Notes under the pieces: model-generated
What the model was told of the DNA's origin: nothing
Database searches by the model: none
What the model saw: only the letters and a program-made list of their open reading frames with translations
Shown here: positions 1 to 6,652 of the stretch, piece after piece
Layout: each line of letters opens with the position of its first letter
Numbering within the stretch: the stretch's first letter is position 1
Made by a program: the position numbers and the translations under genes
Source: a virus
IMG/VR virus record: IMGVR_UViG_3300028802_000042
Location: 1-38,342 of that record
Length of the DNA stretch: 38,342 nt
Reading direction: 5' to 3' (one strand)

Positions 1-113
1 CTTACCGCCCCTCACACTGTCCTGCCGGGCACCCCGTACACGCACCTTGCCCACACGCTGGCACCACGATACCTACACGTGCACCACGCGATAAAGGCAA
101 CTCGCCCTCTGCA
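1..113. other. left edge, no supported gene
   Basis: No convincing gene is seen. On the minus strand a frame from a GTG near 54 stays open to the window edge and could be the start of the next gene of the leftward operon, but it is too short to judge. Confidence 0.3.
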
Positions 114-575
114 TCATCGCATCGACTCCCCCGCACACACATACGGAACGCAGGTTACACCATCCCAAGCCTCAAGGGCCACGCGCTCAAGCAACCGGTC
201 GAGCTTGCGACTGAGGTCAGCCCAGTCGACCTTCGCACGCTGCTCAAACGGCCGAGCGGCGTCGCGCGCCTGGCACACGTGCAGTGGCGTCACGAAGATC
301 ACGAGCCTCGAGGCAGCCCCCAGCTGGCGCGCAAGGGCATGCCACATCATGCGCGTCCTCGGGTCCAGCGCACACGCGTCCACGATGACGTCGATGCCCG
401 TACCGAGGGCCCTTCGAGCGTTGAGCTCCATCGCCTCGAAGACGGCGCGCCCGTCCGCCCCGTGTGTGCGTATGGCGTCAGCCGTGACCACGTACACCCA
501 GCCCCCTGAAGCGCTCGCCGCCCACGTAGACTTACCCGAGCCCGGCAGCCCACATGTGACCGTCAGCATCGTCAC
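114..575 (-). CDS. small P-loop kinase (AAA_33/polynucleotide-kinase-like)
   Basis: A 153-residue P-loop phosphotransferase. Walker A is GLPGSGKST at residues 9-17, followed by a TADAIR segment (31-36) in the position of the substrate-contact motif of T4 Pnk-type kinases. A VIVDA strand (63-67) supplies the Walker B-like Asp, and a lid with spaced arginines (RDAARPFEQR) follows. These features fit the AAA_33/zeta/Pnk group, so a nucleic-acid-end or nucleotide kinase role is likely; the substrate cannot be read from the sequence. There is no phosphatase domain. The GTG start at 575 overlaps the upstream stop by four bases (GTGA), so the gene is translationally coupled at the distal end of the leftward early operon. 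An ATG two codons inside is the alternative start. Confidence 0.75.
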   Translation of the reverse strand: MTMLTVTCGLPGSGKSTWAASASGGWVYVVTADAIRTHGADGRAVFEAMELNARRALGTGIDVIVDACALDPRTRMMWHALARQLGAASRLVIFVTPLHVCQARDAARPFEQRAKVDWADLSRKLDRLLERVALEAWDGVTCVPYVCAGESMR

Positions 576-796
576 GGCCGCCCGCCCACATGCTTGCCCT
601 CAGTGCCCAGGGCTACTTTAGTATATCGAGCGCTCATATATTTGTCAAACGTAAATAGGCACGTCGCGTCGCAAGGCTCGACACGCCTCGGATGCAGCCG
701 GTCGTACACCATCGCCGCCAGCACCCCAAGCGCCAGCGCAACGGCGATAACGACGATCACGAGCCCCCGATCGATCACGCTCTCTGACACGTTCAT
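572..796 (-). CDS. small single-pass membrane protein
   Basis: A 74-residue protein starting at the ATG at 796, which overlaps the upstream stop (ATGA). It has a short polar N-terminus, one hydrophobic segment at about residues 11-30 (LVIVVIAVALALGVLAAMVY), then a basic stretch (DRLHPRR) and a soluble tail with two cysteines (CDATC). The positive charges after the membrane segment suggest N-out, C-in topology. No family is recognised. A lone early membrane protein in a phage can act in superinfection exclusion or as an accessory lysis factor, but nothing here decides that. A longer reading to 826 is less likely because it loses the four-base overlap. Confidence 0.6.
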   Translation of the reverse strand: MNVSESVIDRGLVIVVIAVALALGVLAAMVYDRLHPRRVEPCDATCLFTFDKYMSARYTKVALGTEGKHVGGRP

Positions 797-1089
797 GGCC
801 GTCCTCCCCCACGCTGCGCGCGCCATATCCCCCGCTGAATCCCAGCCGACAGCGCGTCGCTCTCGTCCGCCCTAAGCTCGTCCACGCACAGCTCCCCTTC
901 ACGCCGAACGTTCGCCCGAGCGAAGTGCCTTTCGCCCTCCACAGCCACGTGCCGCCCCAGCTGACACAACAGACACTGACACGACACGACGACCCACGCC
1001 GAGGCCCCGGCCTTACCGACCATGAGCCCCATCGAGTAGAGTGCCTTGCCCCGAAGCACGATGCGGTCGCCTGGCTCAAGCGCGTTCAT
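793..1089 (-). CDS. hypothetical protein with Cys cluster
   Basis: A 98-residue protein of unknown function. The N-terminus (GDRIVLRGKALYSMGLMVGK) looks like a small beta barrel, and a CQCLLC motif at about residues 38-43 could bind metal. The C-terminal third is charged, with alternating acidic and basic residues. It overlaps the gene upstream by 14 bases and the gene downstream by four bases (ATGA), which supports its being translated as part of the leftward operon. No domain family is recognised. Confidence 0.6.
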   Translation of the reverse strand: MNALEPGDRIVLRGKALYSMGLMVGKAGASAWVVVSCQCLLCQLGRHVAVEGERHFARANVRREGELCVDELRADESDALSAGIQRGIWRAQRGGGRP

Positions 1090-1774
1090 GCTGCTCCTTC
1101 CGCCGCCGATGTGCCGCCCTCTGCCGAGCGTTCACGCGCTCACGGTTCGCAACTCGGTAGGCCGCCTGCAGCGCCAACACACGCAAGCGATTTCGCTTGT
1201 ACAGCTCCCTCTGACGCGCGGCGCGATTCGCCCATCTGCCGGCCCTCGAGCAACGCGTCGAACAGTACCGAGCATCGCTACGCCGACCGGTGAAGCTCGT
1301 TCCGCACCGCTTACACGAGCGAGTCAACCCGACCGCCGCAGCACGCTCACGCGCCACCCGGTTGTCATTGGCCACAACACATCGGCATCGAGGCGAGCAA
1401 TACATGGTATCGCGTCGGCGGCTCGAAAATACCTGCTCGCAGACAGGGCACGTCCGTGCTGGCACGGGCTTGCGGCGCCGGTAGTACGCCTGCAAGGCCA
1501 GCTCACGGACTCGACAGAGGTCCGAGCAATAGAGCGTGTGCCCGCGGTAAGGCACAAACCGAACGCGACACTTCGCATTACCGCACTCAATCGCCGCTCG
1601 ACCGAACAGCCGCTTGCGCAGCGCGCGCAGCGAGTGCCGCTTCTTCGCCTGTTGCTTGCGCAGCACATAGAGCGAATGCGCAAACCACCAGTTACGGCGC
1701 AGCAAGTCCGCGAGGCGCGCTTGCGCCGACTCGAACTCACCTAACACCTCGGCGTGTAGATCATCCGTCCACAT
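1076..1774 (-). CDS. triple C2C2 zinc-finger protein, basic
   Basis: A 232-residue, very basic protein taken from the ATG at 1774. It carries three consecutive four-cysteine fingers: C64/C69 with C83/C87, C109/C112 with C126/C130, and C154/C157 with C171/C175. The second pair of each finger has the form YCSxxC. The fingers are joined by Arg-rich linkers, and the C-terminus (from about 176) is a highly charged helix rich in Arg and Ala. This is the look of a nucleic-acid-binding zinc-ribbon array. No catalytic HNH residues follow the fingers. It lies in the leftward early operon and overlaps both neighbours by 14 bases. The frame is open upstream to 1942, but that part would be antisense-like and inside the preceding gene. 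Confidence 0.7.
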   Translation of the reverse strand: MWTDDLHAEVLGEFESAQARLADLLRRNWWFAHSLYVLRKQQAKKRHSLRALRKRLFGRAAIECGNAKCRVRFVPYRGHTLYCSDLCRVRELALQAYYRRRKPVPARTCPVCEQVFSSRRRDTMYCSPRCRCVVANDNRVARERAAAVGLTRSCKRCGTSFTGRRSDARYCSTRCSRAGRWANRAARQRELYKRNRLRVLALQAAYRVANRERVNARQRAAHRRRKEQHERA

Positions 1775-2006
1775 GACGCCTGTGCCCTCTCCGATGCAGC
1801 CGAAGTCGCGGAAAGTAACCACTTCGGACTCGCGACAACGCATCACTAAGTCTGAGCCACTGCACCGTGACGCACGGGTAATCCTCGCAGACACCCACGA
1901 AGAACCACGCCCCCATGCACGGCGCGCGCGTGACCGGCACACCGTTCAACCACATTGGGATCCCCGGTGTCAGTTCGAGCAGCGCGACGCGCCAATCCTT
2001 CGCCAC
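1761..2006 (-). CDS. hypothetical protein, 81 aa
   Basis: A short gene that starts at a GTG (2006-2004) just two bases after the TAA of the gene upstream. It encodes a protein with beta-rich character (WRVALLELTPGIPMWLNG) and a basic C-terminal tail (RLRLHRRGHRRH). The open frame extends further upstream, but that part lies wholly inside the preceding gene. No family is recognised. Tight spacing on both sides supports co-translation in the leftward operon. Confidence 0.55.
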   Translation of the reverse strand: MAKDWRVALLELTPGIPMWLNGVPVTRAPCMGAWFFVGVCEDYPCVTVQWLRLSDALSRVRSGYFPRLRLHRRGHRRHVDG

Positions 2007-2008
2007 GA

Positions 2009-2491
2009 TTACCCCTCCGCCCCATCGGCAAACACCATCCCAAGCAGCGAAGCCCCCTCGATACGACCGAGCACACGCCCCTCGGCCCGCCCTCTCATGA
2101 GCGAGCGGTACTTCGCCAGCCAAGGCCCATAGTGCCCACTGCTGAGGTTCATCGCAGCGAACTGCTCCATGCGATAAGCGGTCCGGTGCTTCACCCGATA
2201 CGCCGAGTAAAACCAGTCACGCTCGACCGCGAAGTACGCCCGCCGCCCTTCGTGCATCATGCCTTGCCAGACGACGTGCTTCGGCCAGGTAGCGCGGTCG
2301 GGATCGGCCTCGACCACTTCTTCGACCCACCCGTGTGCGTACCCGATGCCCTCGCTCGAGAGACAGACGCCATGCACAAGCCGAAGCGTTCGAACCATGT
2401 CGGCTCGAACGACTGCGTTGTCCATGTCGAACATCTCGAAGAACTCCATCGCGTCGTCGAAACAGCTGTGTGTTGGTTGAATGGTCGTCAT
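2009..2491 (-). CDS. hypothetical phage protein, 160 aa
   Basis: A 160-residue protein with an acidic N-terminal half (FFEMFDMDNAVVRADMV) and aromatic patches (RDWFYSAYRVKH, GHYGPWLAKYRSLM) in the middle. It has no signal peptide or membrane segment. The ATG at 2491 is preceded by a good ribosome site (GGGAGG about six bases before), which fixes the start. It sits 15 bases after the RuvC-like gene in the leftward operon. I do not recognise the family, and the C-terminal part (GRVLGRIEGASLLGM) gives no further clue. Confidence 0.65.
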   Translation of the reverse strand: MTTIQPTHSCFDDAMEFFEMFDMDNAVVRADMVRTLRLVHGVCLSSEGIGYAHGWVEEVVEADPDRATWPKHVVWQGMMHEGRRAYFAVERDWFYSAYRVKHRTAYRMEQFAAMNLSSGHYGPWLAKYRSLMRGRAEGRVLGRIEGASLLGMVFADGAEG

Positions 2492-2506
2492 GCACGCCTC
2501 CCTGCG

Positions 2507-3175
2507 TTAGTCGCTCTGCCACTGCTTCATCGACTCCCTCTGCCCACGCTTCCCAATCGCCCTACCGACCTCACCGGCTTGCGCGCCCCACGCTGCGATC
2601 AACACCGCCGCGCTTTCATCGGGCCCAAGCACGCGCCCAGGCCCGACGAGCCACGCTGCAACCCTCTGCTCGAGCGCCCGAACCGCCTCTCTCTCAAGCC
2701 CGATGGCCTGCCGTCCTAGGACAGCAGCCCGCCACGTAGACGGGTTGACCCGCACCACCCGCCGCACCGTCTGCCCGGCATCCCGCCAAGCACGCTCCCA
2801 GCGCTCGCGTGCGACGCCCAGCGCCGCGACGACAGCCACGGAGCCACCCCAGGGCGCCTCGAGCACGAGAACGACCCTCAGCCCGCCCACACGCCCAAGC
2901 TCAATCGCCCAGCGCACCACGCGCTCGATGTCGGGCGTGTTGAGCGTGTCGACCTCGCCGCTGTCGACGCGCTTGCCCGACACGGCGATCGCCCAGCCCG
3001 ACCGAGCGGCCGTGTCAACTCCGAGCACTACGCAGGCCCAGGGCTTGGGGGCGGGCGAGGTGTGCCTGCGTGCCCGAGATGACCGGGTACGGCTAGGCGC
3101 ACGGCCTAACACGACAGCAGGTCGGTCGGGCTCCGACGCCCCGAACAGACCGAGCTGCTTCTTACGGGGCTTCAT
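2507..3175 (-). CDS. RuvC-like (RNase H fold) nuclease/resolvase
   Basis: A 222-residue protein with the signature of RuvC-type Holliday-junction resolvases. A VVLGVDTAARSGWAIA strand near residue 50 carries the first catalytic Asp. A central strand LVLEAPWGG carries the Glu, and a C-terminal GPDESAAVLIAAWG segment carries the last acidic pair. This is the D-E-DxxD spacing of the RNase H fold. The N-terminal 40 residues are basic and probably disordered. The expected role is resolving or trimming branched DNA during replication, recombination or packaging. It lies just downstream of the GTACCTG array and the RepA/DnaB-like ATPase gene. The start is taken at the ATG at 3175; a longer form from 3214 would run into the repeats. 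Confidence 0.8.
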   Translation of the reverse strand: MKPRKKQLGLFGASEPDRPAVVLGRAPSRTRSSRARRHTSPAPKPWACVVLGVDTAARSGWAIAVSGKRVDSGEVDTLNTPDIERVVRWAIELGRVGGLRVVLVLEAPWGGSVAVVAALGVARERWERAWRDAGQTVRRVVRVNPSTWRAAVLGRQAIGLEREAVRALEQRVAAWLVGPGRVLGPDESAAVLIAAWGAQAGEVGRAIGKRGQRESMKQWQSD

Positions 3176-3223
3176 GGCCAACCCCCATGAGTCTGTGCCC
3201 GTTCTGTCCCTCACTCAGGAGGT

Positions 3224-3368
3224 GTACCTGCGTACCTGCGTACCTGCCCTTTAGGAAAAGGGCAGGTACAGGTACACAGGTACACCCCCGTACCTGCGTA
3301 CCTGATAGCTGTACCCGACTATCGGGTACAACTAGCCGAATCAGCCCCGCACTCGGAAGGTGTACCTG
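3224..3368. repeat. GTACCTG motif array (iteron-like)
   Basis: Nine copies of the heptamer GTACCTG lie in 145 bases. Six are in plus orientation (3224, 3232, 3240, 3290, 3298, 3362) and three inverted as CAGGTAC (3263, 3269, 3277). Neighbouring copies are set eight bases apart (3224/3232/3240; 3290/3298). The array fills the gap between the helicase-like gene and the RuvC-like gene. Open frames across it are repeat translations. It could be a replication origin (iterons) or a multi-site operator. Confidence 0.8.
3240..3269. repeat. 13-bp perfect hairpin within the motif array
   Basis: GTACCTGCCCTTT (3240-3252) pairs perfectly with 3257-3269 around a four-base loop (agga). Each arm is one array heptamer extended by six bases. 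A second inverted repeat, GTACCCGA (3311-3318) with 3322-3329, lies 42 bases further on. On the minus strand the hairpin falls between the helicase and RuvC-like genes, so it could also act as a terminator or processing site. Confidence 0.7.
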
Positions 3369-3373
3369 ACCCA

Positions 3374-4996
3374 TCAGTCGACCTCCGAATACGGGGTACT
3401 CGGCTCGTCTTGCTCGATGACCCACTCGCGCTTCTTCGGATCGGTCGCCCGATTCACCATGCGCATCCCACCGATCCCAGCCTTGAGCCGGTTTTCGACA
3501 CGCTCACAGCGCGAGTTACCCCAACCGAGCCGTTCTTGGACGACCTTGCGCAGCTCCCGAGTGCCCATCCCAGGCACATCAAGGATCACCTCCGCCAGTT
3601 CGACAGCGTCCGACCCAAGCTTGTGCGCATGCGCCTCAGCAGCCGTCGGCTGCCCGTTCCGAACAGGCGCACTCTCTTGCGTCAGCACCCCCTCAACAAT
3701 GGAAAACGATTGTGGCGCCGGCCATCGCTCCCCCGGATCCTCTCTCAACTTCACCGCCGTCACCCGAGTCGAGAGCACACGCCCACCGTCACGAGTCGCC
3801 TCTGCGAGCAGCACCGTGTCAGCCTGCCCAACACGCTGCGTGCTTCCTGACACTCCCTCGATGTCCTCGGAGGCTGCGCCCTTTCGCGTATGCGCCACGA
3901 GCAAGCATGTCGGCGCCGGCACCTCTCCTCGAGGAGATGCCTCGAGCGCCTGGGCGACCTGATCATAGATCGCCACCTGCTCGGCCTCAGCGTTGGCATC
4001 GGCCGGCGCAAACCGAGCCACCGTATCCACTATCAAGTCGCTTACGAGCCCTGCCGCCATGAGCTGCACGACATCACGCCACGCCGGCGAGCCGAGCGTC
4101 ACGGCCTTGCGAGCGATGGTGATGACGCGTTCGCCGTCGAGCACCGAATCATCGAGACCAAGCAGCCGCAACGAAGCGAGGAGCTTGCGTGCTGCACTGG
4201 GCTCGCTGTGCTCGGCCTCAATGACGACAAGCCGCTGTGCCGGATGAGCTGGGTGTATCTCACGCCCGAGCAACACCACGCAGCCACACCGAGGCGCTCG
4301 AGCCGCCAGATACAGATACGCGAGCGTCGTCTTGCCCGACCCCGGCGCGCCTGCGAGCACGCCTATCGTGCCGGCGACGAGAATGTCTTGCCACGTATAC
4401 GCAACCGGCTGCGCAGCTAGCTCGAGGTAGCGCTCGCGCGATAGCAGAGAAAGCTTCGCCAAATGTGGCAACCCAGAGATTGGATCGACGACGCTCGGTT
4501 GCCAGCCATCCGGGTCGGCATTGTCGTTCGAAGGCTTGAGCGCGAGCTCAAGCAGTTCGAACGCCTTTACCGGATCGACGTTCGGCGGGATGAGTGCCAG
4601 GCGCGCTGCCAGCACGAGCTCGGCGCGCTTGCGCCGTTCGGCCCGCCGCTCGAGCTCGAGGACAAGCTGAGCGCGGTCCTGACCGGCAACGTTGACCAAT
4701 GCTGTTTGGAGCGTGGCCACAAGCTGTGCAGCGTCCACCGCCGACCGACCGGCATCGACCAATCTCGATTCCAGCACCGAGGGCTCAATCGGAACTTGAT
4801 TGAGCCGGTGCCACTCATGGCTGACTGTGAAGAGCACACGAGCACGGGCCCCACTGAAGTGCTCCCGATTCAGCTTTGCCGCGAGCGCTGAGCCCTCTTC
4901 GTCGAAGAGGACAACCGCAAGGACGCGGAACTCGAACCGCTCTGAGTCTGCGACATCCGGACCGAGCGACCCGTCGCTCCGCGAGGCGTCGCTCAT
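3374..4996 (-). CDS. RepA/DnaB-like AAA ATPase (replicative helicase/initiator)
   Basis: A 540-residue protein in three parts. Residues 20-150 resemble a DnaB N-terminal all-alpha domain. Residues 200-420 form an AAA_25/RepA-type RecA-fold ATPase with Walker A GAPGSGKT (216-223), Walker B LIVDT (321-325), a sensor-like VAHTRKG and a STQRVGQADTVLL segment typical of RepA-like ATPases. Residues 450-540 look like a winged helix (RELRKVVQERLGWGNSRCERVENRL). Such proteins load or act as the replicative helicase in phages and plasmids. It is the first gene of the leftward operon, about 70 bases from the XRE gene, and its 3' end abuts the GTACCTG array. That neighbourhood fits an initiator with its origin. 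Confidence 0.85.
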   Translation of the reverse strand: MSDASRSDGSLGPDVADSERFEFRVLAVVLFDEEGSALAAKLNREHFSGARARVLFTVSHEWHRLNQVPIEPSVLESRLVDAGRSAVDAAQLVATLQTALVNVAGQDRAQLVLELERRAERRKRAELVLAARLALIPPNVDPVKAFELLELALKPSNDNADPDGWQPSVVDPISGLPHLAKLSLLSRERYLELAAQPVAYTWQDILVAGTIGVLAGAPGSGKTTLAYLYLAARAPRCGCVVLLGREIHPAHPAQRLVVIEAEHSEPSAARKLLASLRLLGLDDSVLDGERVITIARKAVTLGSPAWRDVVQLMAAGLVSDLIVDTVARFAPADANAEAEQVAIYDQVAQALEASPRGEVPAPTCLLVAHTRKGAASEDIEGVSGSTQRVGQADTVLLAEATRDGGRVLSTRVTAVKLREDPGERWPAPQSFSIVEGVLTQESAPVRNGQPTAAEAHAHKLGSDAVELAEVILDVPGMGTRELRKVVQERLGWGNSRCERVENRLKAGIGGMRMVNRATDPKKREWVIEQDEPSTPYSEVD

Positions 4997-5063
4997 GCGC
5001 GACTCCCAGCGCCAACGCGCAAAGCAGCAGACGACGCTTCGACCGGGTCGAGCACGGTCGACC

Positions 5064-5342
5064 TCAACCTTTCTTCGCGCTGCTGCTCCGACGAAAGGGA
5101 CGCTTGGGCCCGCGCCCTAGCACTAGCCAGTCAAGACTGACGCCAAGGGCGGCCGCGAGCGCCACTACTGATGGCAAGCTCGGCGTCTTCCCGCACTCGA
5201 TACGGTATACTGTGACGGCGTTCAGCCCCACCTCGTAAGCGAGGTTAGCCTGGGTTAGCCGTTTGGAACTTCGTTTGGAGCCTTCCGCCTCGCGGGCTGC
5301 ACGAACGCGGGCTGCGACACGCTCCATTTCCAGGGAATCCAT
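5064..5342 (-). CDS. XRE-family transcriptional regulator (Cro/CI-like)
   Basis: A 92-residue single-domain regulator. The helix-turn-helix spans about residues 29-49 (TQANLAYEVGLNAVTVYRIE), followed by the PSLPSVVALAAALGVSLDWL helix pair typical of the XRE/lambda repressor-like family, and a basic tail. It has no oligomerisation or peptidase domain, so it resembles Cro or a small antirepressor-type regulator. The ATG at 5342 lies directly beside an 18-bp operator (5343-5360), so the gene is probably autoregulated. It is transcribed leftwards, towards the helicase gene, and divergently from the second XRE gene. An upstream extension to 5393 would translate the operators. Confidence 0.85.
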   Translation of the reverse strand: MDSLEMERVAARVRAAREAEGSKRSSKRLTQANLAYEVGLNAVTVYRIECGKTPSLPSVVALAAALGVSLDWLVLGRGPKRPFRRSSSAKKG

Positions 5343-5360
5343 TGCATTCGAGAATATGCA
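5343..5360. promoter_or_regulatory. phage repressor operator, copy 1
   Basis: TGCATTCGAGAATATGCA is an imperfect palindrome (TGCAT and ATGCA arms) that touches the start codon of the 5064-5342 regulator. It matches 15 of 18 bases with 6627-6644, in front of the recombination operon; only the central three bases differ. Two XRE proteins encoded alongside make a repressor site the natural reading. Confidence 0.7.
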
Positions 5361-5380
5361 TCGGCGCAGATTAGTCAACC

Positions 5381-5392
5381 TGCATATGCGCA
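5381..5392. promoter_or_regulatory. second operator-like site
   Basis: TGCATATGCGCA lies 20 bases from the first operator and 18 bases before the ATG of the 5411 regulator. Its exact reverse complement occurs at 6619-6630. The two sites could bind the two XRE regulators separately or form a low/high affinity pair. Confidence 0.6.
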
Positions 5393-5410
5393 AGTACAGT
5401 CTTGCTCACG

Positions 5411-5995
5411 ATGCGATTGCGTAAGAAGTCTCGTGCCGTGACACGGCAAGGAAAACCAGCGCTTGACCCTATTGCGGTCGAACTAGGGAAACGCCTTAAA
5501 GCTGCTCGACGAAAGAAGGGCATTCAGCAAGTTGATTTGGCGAAGCGGGCCGGCGTCTCCCAAATCACCGTCTTTAGAAACGAGAAGGGAGAGGTACACC
5601 CCGAACTCTCCACTCTCCGAAAGTACGCCGGAGTTCTGGGAGTCTCTGTTGAGAGCCTCGTCGGTGCAGAGGGAATGCAGTCGATGCAGGCACTGCAATC
5701 GAAGGAACCTCTTAAGGCAGACTCTCAAGATGTGCCTAGAAATGTAGCTCGATTGCTCGGCACCATCTCCGACATCACCGACGAAGAGTTGACGTTCCTT
5801 TCGCAGTTCTCTCGATTGGAGGAGGGAAGAACCACAGAGGAACTCGAAACGATGCTCCTCTCCATGCGTCTCGCCAAAGCTCCGACTGAGGAGGCAATAG
5901 CAGCCTTCAATGAGCACCTCGAAAGAAGAGCGACGGCAAGCGGAATGAGGAAGGTCGATATCGCCCCAAAGCCCGAACCGAAGAAGAAGCGCTAA
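5411..5995 (+). CDS. XRE-family repressor without peptidase domain
   Basis: A 194-residue regulator. It has a basic N-terminus, an XRE helix-turn-helix at about residues 39-58 (QQVDLAKRAGVSQITVFRNE), then a linker and a helical C-terminal region ending in PKPEPKKKR. Unlike lambda CI or LexA it shows no S24 peptidase domain with a Ser/Lys dyad, so self-cleavage on DNA damage is not expected. This is a good candidate for the main lysogenic repressor. Its codon use is visibly less GC-rich than its neighbours. The start is set at the ATG at 5411; a TTG three codons earlier is possible. No ribosome site is clear, so the message may be leaderless. Confidence 0.85.
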   Translation: MRLRKKSRAVTRQGKPALDPIAVELGKRLKAARRKKGIQQVDLAKRAGVSQITVFRNEKGEVHPELSTLRKYAGVLGVSVESLVGAEGMQSMQALQSKEPLKADSQDVPRNVARLLGTISDITDEELTFLSQFSRLEEGRTTEELETMLLSMRLAKAPTEEAIAAFNEHLERRATASGMRKVDIAPKPEPKKKR

Positions 5996-6002
5996 ATGCA
6001 AA

Positions 6003-6032
6003 GGGCTGCCCCCTCAATGAGAGGTGCAGCCC
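6003..6032. terminator. hairpin between convergent genes
   Basis: GGGCTGC (6003-6009) pairs with GCAGCCC (6026-6032), with an inner CCTC/GAGG pairing (6012-6015 and 6021-6024). It lies between the stop of the XRE repressor and that of the convergent gene 6049-6522, as expected for a two-way terminator. There is no T run, so strength is uncertain. Confidence 0.5.
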
Positions 6033-6048
6033 GCATTGAGCCTCCGTA

Positions 6049-6522
6049 TCAGCGGCAGACGATCAGCGTCACGACCTGCGAGTTCATGACCGATTGCATC
6101 GTTGCAGTGAACCACGCGCTGGGCACGTGATCGGCGTAGTAGTCGTCTAGCTTCTCGAGGTCCCCGTCGAACCGCAACCACGCGGCTTCGGCCTCGACAC
6201 GCGGAAACACGAGCTCGGTCGCCACCCCAACGATGGCCGGCTCACTGCGAGTGTAGGTGCATTCCTCCAACACGAATGCAGCTAGCTCACGCGCAACTTG
6301 CTCGCGCACGCCGACGAGCGATCGGTCGCGCAACACGGCGCTGTAGTCGACGTAGATCTCGTTGGCCCAGCGCCGAAGGGCGGGCAGCCCCGGCAATGGC
6401 TCCTTCTGCGGCGGCAGCTTAAAGCCAATCATCTTGGCCATTTCGAGCACGCAGGCCCGATCGCCAGCCCGGGCGTATCGACGCGTGTGGACTCCGAGAG
6501 TTTCCCACTCGTGACCCCTCAT
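6049..6522 (-). CDS. hypothetical protein, 157 aa
   Basis: A 157-residue soluble protein of unknown function, mixed alpha/beta by composition, with a PLPGLPALRRWANEIYVDYSA segment in the middle and a hydrophobic C-terminus (MNSQVVTLIVCR). The start is set at the ATG at 6522. A longer frame reaches 6660 but would read through the operator and promoter region of the divergent recombination operon. It converges on the XRE repressor gene and is divergent from the nuclease gene, so it may be expressed during lysogeny or controlled by the same operator. No family is recognised. Confidence 0.65.
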   Translation of the reverse strand: MRGHEWETLGVHTRRYARAGDRACVLEMAKMIGFKLPPQKEPLPGLPALRRWANEIYVDYSAVLRDRSLVGVREQVARELAAFVLEECTYTRSEPAIVGVATELVFPRVEAEAAWLRFDGDLEKLDDYYADHVPSAWFTATMQSVMNSQVVTLIVCR

Positions 6523-6618
6523 GCGTACAGACGATACGCGCCCGCCACACGCGAGTCGACAGTGTTTCCACATTTTGCCCGTCCATCCCGGATTTACGGG
6601 CACTTCAGAAATAACTTG

Positions 6619-6644
6619 TGCGCATATGCATTGTGGAATATGCA
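6619..6644. promoter_or_regulatory. phage repressor operator, copy 2 (compound site)
   Basis: Two sites seen in the repressor region recur here and overlap by four bases: TGCGCATATGCA (6619-6630) and TGCATTGTGGAATATGCA (6627-6644). A wider inverted repeat, GTGCGCAT (6618-6625) with ATGCGCAC (6653-6660), encloses them and includes the start codon of the nuclease gene. Binding here would shut off the whole recombination operon. Confidence 0.7.
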
Positions 6645-6652
6645 CGAATGCA

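Noticed and set aside
2-71. Cys-rich 21-residue peptide frame on the minus strand
   Set aside because: Too short, with no ribosome site or context to support it.
3162-3425. Frames across the GTACCTG array on both strands
   Set aside because: They read the repeats and overlap the clear starts and stops of the flanking genes.
6258-6280. TGCATTC...GAATGCA inverted repeat as a further operator
   Set aside because: The spacing (23 bases overall) differs from the two 18-bp operators and it lies inside a coding region, so chance is as likely.
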